Origin: Staphylococcus sp. CAG:324
GTDB lineage: Bacteria; Bacillota_I; Bacilli_A; ML615J-28; CAG-313
DNA length: 64,000 nt
Direction: 5' to 3'
Assembly: GCA_000433035.1 (NCBI GenBank)
Contig: FR890813.1
Location: forward strand, 13,185 to 77,184
Shown: positions 17,734 to 25,016 of the stretch, piece by piece
How positions within the stretch are numbered: the stretch's first letter is position 1
How the letters are laid out: every line of letters begins with the position of its first letter
The notes under the pieces: generated by a model
Database searches by the model: none
What the model was told of the DNA's origin: nothing
What the model saw: the letters and a program-made list of their open reading frames with translations, nothing else
Translations under genes and position numbers: made by a program

Positions 17734-17767
17734 TAATAAAAAAATAAGAATTTTTTAAATTCTTACG
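17734..17767 (-). terminator. Terminator downstream of the IS110 transposase
   Basis: On the minus strand TAAGAATTT, a three-base loop, AAATTCTTA (arms 17765-17757 and 17753-17745), then a run of seven T. Confidence 0.7.
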
Positions 17768-17790
17768 TTAATTTACAATATGTAGGCATG

Positions 17791-17820
17791 TTAAAAGATA
17801 GCCATAGGCTATTAGTTTTA
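17791..17820. repeat. Compact hairpin in the 3' non-coding end of the IS110 element
   Basis: ATAGCC (17798-17803), loop ATA, GGCTAT (17807-17812), with an outer TTAAAA/TTTTAA extension. It may be part of a structured RNA or a transposase-recognition site. Confidence 0.45.
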
Positions 17821-17906
17821 AAAAATATAAATTGATATGACAAAGTAATCGCATATACTTTTTCATTTATTTTAATATCGGTTGTTTGACGAGGTGTTTA
17901 TTTTTG

Positions 17907-19169
17907 TTATCTTGACTTATATAATAATCTATTTTTCATTAAAGCATAGATAACTTTAATTAATTTTCTAGCTGTTAGAATTTGAGCTCTTAGCTCTTTA
18001 GGAGGTTTAGCTTCATTGTATTTTTTATTGTAGTAATCATTAAATTCAGGTACGAATTTTCTTACTTGATTGGCTGCTTCAATTAAATAGTGTCTTAAAT
18101 ATTTGTTTCCTGTTTTAGTTAAAGGATTATCTTCAGATTCGAATTTACCAGATTGTGTTTTTCTCCATGTGATACCTGCATATTTAGCTAAAGCATCGTC
18201 GTCATCAAATTGATCGATAGAACCAATCTCTGAAATGATACCAGCCGCAAAGACAGGACCAATTCCTTTAATAGAAGTAAGACAGATATATTCTTCGTTA
18301 TTAAAACCTTTAATAAGGGCTTGGATTTCCCTTGAAACTGCTTTAATTTCGTTTTCAAAAGATCTAATACAGTTTAAACTAGAAGTTATTGCAAGGTTAA
18401 TAGGAAGTAAATTAACTTTATCAAGTCTATATGAATTAGTGGCACATTGTTTAAGAAGTTTAATGGTTTCTTCGGGATTAGATATTTTATTGTTACTTTT
18501 ATCATTTACAAAGATGACTAAATCTTCTATAGAAGTATTAATAATATCTTCTGGAGATAAAAATTCTGTTAAGATAGCTGTAGAAGTTGCTCCATACATA
18601 TCAGAGAATGGAGATTCTGAACTTGATGCTGTACAAAGACCTGAAAATTTAAGGAATATATTATTTAAAATATAATTTTTTTCACGAGCGAGCATATCAG
18701 CTAAATGTTTTCTATGACGAGTTAAACGTTGTAACGCAAGGAATTGAGCACCTTTCCAAGGAGTCAATTTATCGCAACGACCAACTCTAGCAAGATTTGC
18801 AAGAAGTTTTGCATCAGTAAAGTCATCTTTATTAGTATCTGCGAAACTTGCTCGATAGTTACAAGATATTTTAGAGTTTATACAATAAACCTTAGGATTA
18901 TAGATTAAAAGTTCTTCATTACTTGAAAGAAAAGTAGCTATATGAAAAGCATAAATGCTAGTTGATTCTAAAACAAAGATAACATTAGTAAAGTTATATT
19001 TTTTAGTAGTTTCAATAGTATTATCTTTAATAGCAGTTACTCCATTTAAGTCGTTTTTAACTTTAAAATGATTTAAATCTTTTTGATTGAAATTCATCAT
19101 ATGTACAACATTGTAAATTGAATCAACATCAATTCCAATAAAAAGAGAAGATAAAATGGGATTGTTCAT
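17907..19169 (-). CDS. IS110-family transposase (DEDD recombinase)
   Basis: A 420-residue recombinase. The N-terminal DEDD RuvC-like domain shows Asp14 (FIGIDVD), Glu68 (FVLESTS) and an Asp pair near 116-119 (NKDDFTDAKLLA). The C-terminal transposase_20 domain has LTSIKGIGPVFAAGIISEIG, the conserved serine in KTQSGKF and the ending GNKYLRHYLIEAANQ. The frame is intact, so the element may be active. IS110 enzymes work with a bridge RNA encoded in an element end. The ATG at 19169 follows GAGGTG; a TTG at 19181 overlaps that site. The ribosome site lies inside a stem (see separate entry). No other copy is in the window. Confidence 0.93.
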   Translation of the reverse strand: MNNPILSSLFIGIDVDSIYNVVHMMNFNQKDLNHFKVKNDLNGVTAIKDNTIETTKKYNFTNVIFVLESTSIYAFHIATFLSSNEELLIYNPKVYCINSKISCNYRASFADTNKDDFTDAKLLANLARVGRCDKLTPWKGAQFLALQRLTRHRKHLADMLAREKNYILNNIFLKFSGLCTASSSESPFSDMYGATSTAILTEFLSPEDIINTSIEDLVIFVNDKSNNKISNPEETIKLLKQCATNSYRLDKVNLLPINLAITSSLNCIRSFENEIKAVSREIQALIKGFNNEEYICLTSIKGIGPVFAAGIISEIGSIDQFDDDDALAKYAGITWRKTQSGKFESEDNPLTKTGNKYLRHYLIEAANQVRKFVPEFNDYYNKKYNEAKPPKELRAQILTARKLIKVIYALMKNRLLYKSR

Positions 19170-19172
19170 AAA

Positions 19173-19227
19173 ACACCTCAAGATTAAAATATTTTATAGT
19201 ATGAAATTGGTTCCTAATCTTGAGTGT
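19173..19227 (-). promoter_or_regulatory. Hairpin sequestering the transposase ribosome binding site
   Basis: CTCAAGATTA (19177-19186 on +) is perfectly complementary to TAATCTTGAG (19215-19224), with three further pairs beyond a bulge. The GAGGTG ribosome site of the transposase lies in the 3' arm. The 28-base loop contains the segment (19196-19214) that can pair with the far upstream 19417-19435. This suggests translation is limited by RNA folding. Confidence 0.6.
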
Positions 19228-19435
19228 AAACAACAACCTCGCCATATAAAAACTTGTTAATTAATTATAAAATGCGATTAATTAATAACAGAGGTCCAGC
19301 TTCCGAGTAAGAACTTAAACACACAAGTAGGTTTGCGAACTATTTAAGCAATCTAAAGTTGCAAGGAGGAAAAGCACTTTACCTAGTTCAAACTATGTAT
19401 ATAGTTTATCATAAAAGGAACCTAATTCATACTAT
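19196..19435. repeat. Inverted repeat pair flanking the IS110 5' non-coding region
   Basis: Two 19-base arms, 19196-19214 and 19417-19435, are complementary at 17 of 19 positions: ATAGTATGAAATTGGTTCC against the reverse complement of GGAACCTAATTCATACTAT. Confidence 0.75.
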
Positions 19436-19440
19436 TTTAA

Positions 19441-19472
19441 TTAATGATATTAATAATTGATATTATTAATAT
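19441..19472. promoter_or_regulatory. Operator copy A (MarR-type), shared with the marR promoter
   Basis: The 32 bases match 22140-22171 at 28 positions, including the central TATTAATAATT. It overlaps the -35 box and spacer of the promoter for the small membrane protein, where a bound repressor would block RNA polymerase. Palindromy is imperfect here (two arm mismatches) but a second perfect stem ATTGATATTA/TAATATCAAT overlaps it. Confidence 0.65.
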
Positions 19473-19485
19473 CAATTACTATTAT
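19457..19485 (+). promoter_or_regulatory. Promoter of the small membrane protein gene
   Basis: TTGATA at 19457-19462, a 17-base spacer and TATTAT at 19480-19485, giving a very short leader before GAGGAGG. The operator covers the -35 region. Confidence 0.6.
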
Positions 19486-19501
19486 ACGAGGAGGAAAGAT
19501 T

Positions 19502-19681
19502 ATGAAAAAACAGTTAAATGGAATTATACTTGTGCTTTTTGGTATTTTACTTTGTTTAGCAAGTAATGAATTAAATACAACTATATTCAGGAGTTGGATT
19601 GACATGCCGTTTGCTCTTCTTGGTGTGATATTCGGTATTGTCGGTATTATCATATCATTTATGGAGCCAAAAAATAAATAA
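19502..19681 (+). CDS. Small two-helix membrane protein, unknown function
   Basis: A 59-residue protein with a strong GAGGAGG ribosome site eight bases before the ATG. Two hydrophobic helices are visible (residues 7-22 and 34-52), joined by a short segment with NELNTTIFRSWIDMP. The C-terminus EPKNK is short and charged. There is no signal peptide cleavage motif and no recognised family. Its promoter carries an operator nearly identical to that of the MarR gene about 2.7 kb away, so it is probably a member of the same regulon. Function is not assigned; small membrane proteins of this form often modulate a larger membrane partner. Confidence 0.7.
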   Translation: MKKQLNGIILVLFGILLCLASNELNTTIFRSWIDMPFALLGVIFGIVGIIISFMEPKNK

Positions 19682-19822
19682 TATTTATTCCATATTATTA
19701 GAATAAAACAAACAAAAGTTTAAAAATATATTGTAATTCTATAGGGGTTTCGATTTTGTATTCAAATTGGTCATCTCTTACATTTTTAATATTCAAAATC
19801 ATATCCCTTTTTATTTAAAATA

Positions 19823-19868
19823 AAAATGGTTTCATTGTATAAATTGCAATGAAACCATTTTCTTTTTT
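19823..19868. terminator. Bidirectional terminator
   Basis: AAATGGTTTCATTG (19824-19837) pairs perfectly with CAATGAAACCATTT (19847-19860). T-run on the + side and A-run on the other. Ends both the small membrane protein gene and the marR operon. Confidence 0.85.
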
Positions 19869-19882
19869 TAATGATATATAAT

Positions 19883-20761
19883 TTATTTTCGATAATCTAT
19901 TCTAATAAATGGCTCATCAATTTGCTCATCAGTAATTAAATGATATTTACTAGGGTGTCGATATGCATTGCCATGAATCTCATTTTTTCGATAATCACGC
20001 ATCATATCTAAAGAAAAAGTTGCATAATAAATTCCAGCTTCCAATCCTGCTTCTAGTATACAAGTATCTCTTGATTTGTCAACAGTTGGTAAATAAGCAA
20101 CTCCATCAAATGCAGATGAATGACCATTGCAATCTGGATATCCTTCAGGGTAATTACAAGTAGCAATCCCAATCATATTTTCAAATGCACGTGCTCTAAG
20201 TTGAGATAACCGATTGATTTCCATTGGACAAGCATTAGGAACAATAATGATCTCAGCTCCTTTTAACATCAGAATACGTGCACTTTCAGGGAATTCTCTA
20301 TCATAGCAAATCATAGCACCTATTTTAAGATTTCCTTTTTCAGTATTCAGATTAGCAACATAAAAATCATTACCTGGAGTTAAATTTTTTTCCAAATCAA
20401 AATCACAAGTATGAACTTTTGCATAAGTTAATATTTGTTTACCAAAACGATCAAATAAAATAACTGTATTTCTAGGAAGAGGTTCATAACTTTCTAAGAA
20501 AGTTATAGCTATAGCCAAATTTAATTCTTGAGCTAATCTTTGAAAAACTTTTATAAATTTACTATCTACTGAAATAGCATTTCTTTTTAATTCCTCTACA
20601 TCATTGACCATTTTATAGCCATTACTCCACATTTCAGGAAATAATACCATATCTGCTCCATCTTTTTTAGCTTTTCTACATGCTCTAATTCCTATTTCAA
20701 GATTTTCATCTATATTATTACCTGGCATTATTTGTAATAGTGCTATTTTAATCTCTTTCAT
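19883..20761 (-). CDS. Carbon-nitrogen hydrolase family protein (nitrilase superfamily)
   Basis: A 292-residue cytoplasmic amidohydrolase. The Glu-Lys-Cys triad is visible: Glu in LFPEMW (about residue 43), Lys in AKVHTCDF (about 116) and the nucleophile Cys in MICYDREFPES (about 151). The alpha-beta-beta-alpha fold positions match the deaminated-glutathione amidase, N-carbamylputrescine amidase and omega-amidase branches. The exact substrate cannot be chosen. The ATG at 20761 follows AGAGG; a GTG one codon earlier is also in frame. It is the last gene of the marR-degV operon, 21 bases after degV. Confidence 0.85.
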   Translation of the reverse strand: MKEIKIALLQIMPGNNIDENLEIGIRACRKAKKDGADMVLFPEMWSNGYKMVNDVEELKRNAISVDSKFIKVFQRLAQELNLAIAITFLESYEPLPRNTVILFDRFGKQILTYAKVHTCDFDLEKNLTPGNDFYVANLNTEKGNLKIGAMICYDREFPESARILMLKGAEIIIVPNACPMEINRLSQLRARAFENMIGIATCNYPEGYPDCNGHSSAFDGVAYLPTVDKSRDTCILEAGLEAGIYYATFSLDMMRDYRKNEIHGNAYRHPSKYHLITDEQIDEPFIRIDYRK

Positions 20762-20782
20762 CACTTACCTCTTTTTAGCCAA

Positions 20783-21688
20783 CTACTTTTTTACTCTATC
20801 ATATTTTTTAATAAAACCAACCCCTAACGGATATGGTCCTGTATGAACACCAATGGTTGCTCCAATTTGAATGAGTAAAACATCTTCTCTTTTTAAGATT
20901 TCTTTTAGTTTTTCATTATACAATTTTCCTTCTTCTATATCATAACCATAACCTGTAATAAATTGATAATCATCGGGATTTTCTTTGTTTTCTTTAAAAT
21001 AATTAAGTGCTGCATCAGTTGCTTTTAAAAAAGATTTTTTTCTCGTAAAGGAAATTCCTGCTGAAAAAATTTCTCCATCTCTTAAAACGATAATAGGTTT
21101 TATTTTTAAAGTGGCTCCTACTATTCCTACTAATTTGCCAATTCTACCACCTTTTCTTAAATACTCTAAGTTACCAACTGTAAAAAAGATTCTTCCTGTT
21201 TTTCTCATAGCATTTGCTAATTTAATTGCCTCATCATATGTTTTGCCATCTCTTTTCATTCTTGCTATTTCTAAGACTAAAAGTCCTTGTACTCCCGTAT
21301 TTACCATTGAATCAATGACAGTGATTTTAGCATTTGGATATTTTTCTAAACAATTTTCCTTTGCAACACTAGCACTATTATAAGAACCACTAAATTTGCT
21401 GGTGATGCAAACGCAAATTATACTATTTCCTGCTTTTATTTGTTCTTCAAAAACATCCTCATAATCTGCTACAGATGGTAAAGTAGTTTTCGGATTTAAA
21501 TTACTTTCATTGACCATTTTTTCATAAAAATCTCTAACTTGCAAATTTACTCTTTCTTTTAAATAATCATTCCCATCTAGCGATACATAAAAAGGAACTA
21601 CTTTTATATTATTTTCCTTAATTAACTCATCTGGCAAATCACATGAGCTATCGCTAACAATTACATAATTATTGTCTTTATCTTTCAT
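20783..21688 (-). CDS. DegV family fatty-acid-binding protein
   Basis: A 301-residue protein of the DegV/FakB family, which binds a single fatty acid and presents it to the kinase FakA for phosphorylation. The N-terminal domain starts with IVSDSSCDLPDELI. SKFSGSYNSA provides the carboxylate-binding serines. The signature FTVGNLEYLRKGGRIG is at about 170-185 and IGATIGVHTGPYPLGVGF is near the C-terminus, with the conserved His. No fakA lies in the window. It overlaps the marR gene by 11 bases, so it is translationally coupled. The link with a MarR regulator recalls FabT-type control of lipid synthesis, by inference only. Confidence 0.9.
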   Translation of the reverse strand: MKDKDNNYVIVSDSSCDLPDELIKENNIKVVPFYVSLDGNDYLKERVNLQVRDFYEKMVNESNLNPKTTLPSVADYEDVFEEQIKAGNSIICVCITSKFSGSYNSASVAKENCLEKYPNAKITVIDSMVNTGVQGLLVLEIARMKRDGKTYDEAIKLANAMRKTGRIFFTVGNLEYLRKGGRIGKLVGIVGATLKIKPIIVLRDGEIFSAGISFTRKKSFLKATDAALNYFKENKENPDDYQFITGYGYDIEEGKLYNEKLKEILKREDVLLIQIGATIGVHTGPYPLGVGFIKKYDRVKK

Positions 21689-22118
21689 TAATTTTCTCCT
21701 TTACAATGATTTGATTGATATCATTTAATATTTCAATTAGCGTTATACTTTTTTCTACTCCTAACTCTTCTATTAATTTAAGTATTTTATTATCTAATAC
21801 TATCAGTTTTGAAACAATGGCTTCTTCTCCTTTTTCAGTAAGTGAAACTATTATTTTCCTTCGATCATCACTTTTTCTCTTTAATAACACTAATTCTTTT
21901 TCATGAAGTGAATTTAAAATTGCTGTCACTCTTGATTTTGTGATACCAAGTTTAAGACTGATATTAGTAGGAGTTACGTCTTGTTTTTCTTTTAGAATAT
22001 AACTTAAAACGGCATGTTCTCCTTCTAACATTTCGGCAATACTGCTAGCTTGATTACTAATATATAACTGTAATAATGCTTCTATGAATTCATTTTTTAG
22101 ATTATTAGATAATTCCAT
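21678..22118 (-). CDS. MarR family transcriptional regulator
   Basis: A 146-residue winged-helix repressor. Helices at the N-terminus form the dimer interface. The recognition region is PTNISLKLGITKSRVTAILNSL, followed by the wing KELVLLKRKSDDRRKIIVSLTEKG with the conserved Asp-Arg-Arg at the tip. Its own promoter carries a perfect 29-base palindrome just downstream of the -10, giving autoregulation. A near copy lies at the small membrane protein promoter. The first gene of an operon with degV and a nitrilase-type hydrolase. Ligand unknown. Confidence 0.92.
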   Translation of the reverse strand: MELSNNLKNEFIEALLQLYISNQASSIAEMLEGEHAVLSYILKEKQDVTPTNISLKLGITKSRVTAILNSLHEKELVLLKRKSDDRRKIIVSLTEKGEEAIVSKLIVLDNKILKLIEELGVEKSITLIEILNDINQIIVKEKINER

Positions 22119-22139
22119 TTTATTCTTCCTTCAATTTAG

Positions 22140-22168
22140 TTAATAGTATTAATAATTAATACTATTAA
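22140..22168. promoter_or_regulatory. Operator copy B: perfect MarR-type palindrome
   Basis: The 13-base arm TTAATAGTATTAA (22140-22152) is the exact reverse complement of TTAATACTATTAA (22156-22168), with spacer TAA. It covers the transcription start region of the marR promoter, and also lies upstream of the divergent pepT promoter. Confidence 0.8.
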
Positions 22169-22169
22169 T

Positions 22170-22198
22170 ATTTTATACTAATATTAAGTAATTGTCAA
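22170..22198 (-). promoter_or_regulatory. Promoter of the marR-degV-nitrilase operon
   Basis: On the minus strand a perfect TTGACA (22198-22193), a 17-base spacer and TAAAAT (22175-22170). Confidence 0.75.
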
Positions 22199-22203
22199 TT
22201 AGA

Positions 22204-22232
22204 TTGCAAATAAATAAAAGTGATGTTATAAT
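22204..22232 (+). promoter_or_regulatory. Promoter of pepT
   Basis: TTGCAA at 22204-22209, a 17-base spacer and a perfect TATAAT at 22227-22232. Back to back with the marR promoter. Confidence 0.7.
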
Positions 22233-22257
22233 TATATACATCAATAAGGAGAAAAAT

Positions 22258-23487
22258 ATGAAAAATATTGAAAGATTTTTAAATTATGTTAGATTTGATA
22301 CCCAGTCAAACCCATATTCAAATATTTCACCAAGTACAAACGGACAAATAAACTTTGCACAATATTTAGTCCAAGAATTAAAACAAATTGGACTTCATCA
22401 TGCTTTTTTAGATCAATATGGATATGTGTACGGGTATTTGGAAAGCAATAGTTTATCAACATTAACTATTGGTTTGATAGCACACATGGATACTAGTTTT
22501 GATGCATCAGGTCAAAATATAAAACCAACAATTATTGAAAAATATGATGGAAGCGATATTATTCTAAATGAATCTTTAAAAATGATATTATCCCCCAAAG
22601 AATTTCCTTCTTTAAATCAAAAAATAGGACACACAATAATCCATACCGATGGAACTACCCTTCTTGGAGCCGATGATAAAGCAGGAATTACCATCATCAT
22701 TTCAACTATTGAAAAAATTATTTCAAACAATTTAGAACACCCAAATATTATTATTACTTTTACTCCCGATGAAGAAATAGGTGAGGGAACTAAAAATTTT
22801 AATTATGATTTTTATAAAGAAAGAAACTGTAATTTTGCTTATACGATTGACGGATCAAATATTGAAGAAATTAATTTTGAAAATTTTAATGCGGCAAGCG
22901 CTCATATAAAAATAAAAGGCAAATCGATCCATCCAGGTTCTGCTAAAGGCAAAATGATTAACAGTCTATTCATAGGAATGGAATTTCAATCAATGCTTCC
23001 ACATGAAGCAATTCCATCATTAACAGATGGGTATGAAGGATTTTTTCATTTGAATAGAATGCAGGGTTCTGTAGAAGAAACAAATCTAGAATATATCATT
23101 CGAAATCACAATACAGAAATGTTCCATCAACAAAAAAATTTAATGATTGAAATTCAAAATTATTTAAATAAAAAATATAATCAAGATCTCGTTACGGTTA
23201 CTTTAAAAGATTCTTATTATAATATGAGAGAATTGATTTTAAAGCATCCATCAATCCTAGAATATGCAATCAAAGCAATGAAAAGAAATAAAATAAATCC
23301 AACCTTCGTTCCGATAAGAGGAGGAACAGATGGTGCCCAACTATCTTATAACTTTATTTATACACCAAATCTTGGAACGGGTGGAGAAAATTTTCATGGT
23401 CCATATGAATATTTAGACGTAACAGACATGAACAAAATGATTGATATTTTAATAACAATTTTCAAAATTATAACTGAAGAAAAATAA
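22258..23487 (+). CDS. pepT: Peptidase T (tripeptide aminopeptidase)
   Basis: A 409-residue cytoplasmic M20 zinc peptidase that removes the N-terminal residue of tripeptides; E. coli PepT has 408. Zinc-site motifs are present in order: AHMDTS, GADDKAG, DEEIGEG with the catalytic Glu pair, TIDG, and the C-terminal NLGTGGENFHGPYEY His. IRGGTDGAQLSY is also typical. The ATG at 22258 has AAGGAGA eight bases upstream. An upstream in-frame start at 22192 would place the promoter inside the gene and is rejected. Divergent from marR; it could be affected by the operator between them. Confidence 0.93.
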   Translation: MKNIERFLNYVRFDTQSNPYSNISPSTNGQINFAQYLVQELKQIGLHHAFLDQYGYVYGYLESNSLSTLTIGLIAHMDTSFDASGQNIKPTIIEKYDGSDIILNESLKMILSPKEFPSLNQKIGHTIIHTDGTTLLGADDKAGITIIISTIEKIISNNLEHPNIIITFTPDEEIGEGTKNFNYDFYKERNCNFAYTIDGSNIEEINFENFNAASAHIKIKGKSIHPGSAKGKMINSLFIGMEFQSMLPHEAIPSLTDGYEGFFHLNRMQGSVEETNLEYIIRNHNTEMFHQQKNLMIEIQNYLNKKYNQDLVTVTLKDSYYNMRELILKHPSILEYAIKAMKRNKINPTFVPIRGGTDGAQLSYNFIYTPNLGTGGENFHGPYEYLDVTDMNKMIDILITIFKIITEEK

Positions 23488-23516
23488 AAATGTAAAATCT
23501 ATCATTTAACTTTAAA

Positions 23517-23566
23517 TAGACCCTACTAAAGGTAGTTTTTGACTATCTCTAGTAGGGTCTATTTTC
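23517..23566. terminator. Bidirectional terminator between pepT and pdp
   Basis: TAGACCCTACTA (23517-23528) pairs perfectly with TAGTAGGGTCTA (23550-23561), with an inner GGTAG/CTATC extension, then a T-rich tract. Confidence 0.8.
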
Positions 23567-23609
23567 TCTCTTAAAAAACAAATCATTTTTTCATAATACT
23601 CTTTTTTTA

Positions 23610-24917
23610 TTATTTAATCGTATCAAGAATTATTTCTCTTGGCAAAATGGTTTTATCACTCATTAGATAAGAATCTAAAACCATTTGAATAGCTTGTTCA
23701 GTATTTTGTCCATTTGTATAAATAGTAGCCAAAATATCACCTTTAGATATCTTATCACCTACTTTTTTATTTAAAACAATTCCTACACCTAAATCAATCT
23801 TATCATCAATAGTTGCCCGACCAGCTCCTAAAAGCATTGCGGCCTCACCAATCATTAATGCATCAATTGTTTCAACATAGACATTTTCATCACTCTCATA
23901 TTCTAAATCGATCCTTTCATTTGCAATTGGTAAAATACTATAATCATCAATTACTTGATCGTTACCTTCTTGATACTTAATCATTTCTCGTAATTTTTCT
24001 AATCCTAATCCATTAGATATTGCCATTTCAACTAATTTTTTGGCTTCATCATAAGATGATGCTTGTTTACAAACTAGTAAAATTTCTATTGTTAATTCTA
24101 TACAAAGTTTTGTAAAATCTTTAGGACCTCTTCCTTTTAAAGTTTCCACTGCTTCAATAATTTCTAATGAATTTCCGATTGCAAACCCTAATGGTTGTGA
24201 CATATCTGTAATAGTTGCAACAACATCCTTTTTGGCTTTTCTACCAATTTCCACCATAATTTTGGATAACTTAACTGCGGATTCTATATCCTTCATAAAA
24301 GCACCACTACCAACTTTAACATCTAAAACAATATGATCAGCACCGCTAGCTAACTTTTTAGACATAATTGAAGAAGCAATCAGTGGTATTGAATCAACGG
24401 TAGCTGTAACATCGCGAAGTGCATAGATTTGTTTATCAGCAGGAGCAATATTCTTACTTTGCCCAATAATAGCGATGCCTATTTCATTTACCTGCTTAAA
24501 AAAAGAATCTGAATCTAATTCAATCCTAAATCCTGGAATCGATTCTAATTTATCAAGTGTACCACCTGTATGTCCAAGACCTCTACCACTCATTTTAGCT
24601 ATTTTCACACCTAGTGCTGAAGCAAGTGGACCTACAACCAAACTTGTCTTATCCCCAACTCCTCCAGTTGAATGTTTATCACATTTGATGCCTTCAATTC
24701 TAGATAAGTCTATGCTATCACCACTTTTTAACATCTCATTTGTTAAATAAAAAATTTCATCATTATTCATACCATTAAAATATATTGCCATTAATAAAGC
24801 ACTCATTTGATAATCAGGAATCTTTCCATTTACATATTCACCAATTATAAAGGCAATTTCTTCTTCTGATAAATTATTTTTATTTTTTTTCTTTTCAATT
24901 AACTCAACCATTCTCAT
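23610..24917 (-). CDS. pdp: Pyrimidine-nucleoside phosphorylase
   Basis: A 435-residue enzyme that phosphorolyses uridine, deoxyuridine and thymidine to the free base and (deoxy)ribose 1-phosphate. It matches the B. subtilis protein from its first residues (MRMVELIEKK). The phosphate and substrate site KHSTGGVGDKTSLVVGP is near residue 84, followed by KMSGRGLGHTGGTLDKLE and KKLASGADHIVLDVKVGSGAF. Start has AAGGAGA at the right spacing. It has its own promoter and a separate terminator. It belongs functionally with deoC and deoD some 10 kb away, which handle the deoxyribose phosphate and purine nucleosides. Confidence 0.94.
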   Translation of the reverse strand: MRMVELIEKKKNKNNLSEEEIAFIIGEYVNGKIPDYQMSALLMAIYFNGMNNDEIFYLTNEMLKSGDSIDLSRIEGIKCDKHSTGGVGDKTSLVVGPLASALGVKIAKMSGRGLGHTGGTLDKLESIPGFRIELDSDSFFKQVNEIGIAIIGQSKNIAPADKQIYALRDVTATVDSIPLIASSIMSKKLASGADHIVLDVKVGSGAFMKDIESAVKLSKIMVEIGRKAKKDVVATITDMSQPLGFAIGNSLEIIEAVETLKGRGPKDFTKLCIELTIEILLVCKQASSYDEAKKLVEMAISNGLGLEKLREMIKYQEGNDQVIDDYSILPIANERIDLEYESDENVYVETIDALMIGEAAMLLGAGRATIDDKIDLGVGIVLNKKVGDKISKGDILATIYTNGQNTEQAIQMVLDSYLMSDKTILPREIILDTIK

Positions 24918-24945
24918 AAGTCATTCTCCTTATACTTACTCAATC

Positions 24946-24974
24946 ATTATACCACATCTTTATCTTTTTTACAA
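24946..24974 (-). promoter_or_regulatory. Promoter of pdp
   Basis: On the minus strand TTGTAA (24974-24969), a 17-base spacer and TATAAT (24951-24946). Confidence 0.65.
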
Positions 24975-24984
24975 CAGAATATAT

Positions 24985-25016
24985 AAAATGAGGATTTTAA
25001 AATACATCCTCATTTT
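24985..25016 (-). terminator. Terminator of the thyA-folA-plsC operon
   Basis: AAAATGAGGAT (24985-24995) pairs perfectly with ATCCTCATTTT (25006-25016). The stop codon of the acyltransferase gene lies in the loop. Confidence 0.65.

Larger units (their letters stand above)
17379..17906. other. Non-coding interval between tRNA-Leu and the IS110 transposase
   Basis: About 530 bases with no gene. It contains the tRNA terminator (17393-17430), a +-strand promoter candidate (17628-17656), the sequence CAGCTTCCGA (17702-17711) repeated in the other non-coding end of the IS element, a minus-strand terminator (17734-17767) and a compact hairpin (17791-17820). The right end of the IS element probably falls inside it, but no exact boundary could be fixed. 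Confidence 0.6.
17700..19440 (-). mobile_element. IS110-family insertion sequence (bounds approximate)
   Basis: The transposase gene is flanked by long non-coding ends. The upstream limit is set near 19440, just outside an inverted segment at 19417-19435 and before the promoter of the next gene. The downstream limit is set near 17700, where CAGCTTCCGA also found in the upstream end occurs. IS110 elements lack ordinary terminal inverted repeats and target duplications, so neither helps here. The bounds are inference; comparison with an empty site is needed. Confidence 0.5.
19170..19440 (-). ncRNA. Candidate bridge-RNA-like structured region upstream of the IS110 transposase
   Basis: About 270 bases with no coding frame, read in the transposase direction. 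Several stems are visible: AAACTAT/ATAGTTT, AAAGTGC with GCAACTTT, CTTAAA/TTTAAG enclosing CGCAA/TTGTG, and TTAATTAAT/ATTAATTAA. The outermost segment (19417-19435) is complementary to 19196-19214 at 17 of 19 positions. It holds TCGGAAGCTG on this strand, also present near the other element end. In the IS110 group proper the guide RNA comes from this side. The transcript limits and guide loops are not determined. Confidence 0.45.

Noticed and set aside
19502..19681. Toxin of a type I toxin-antitoxin pair
   Set aside because: It is small and hydrophobic, but no antisense promoter or antitoxin RNA is visible and it has an operator-controlled promoter.
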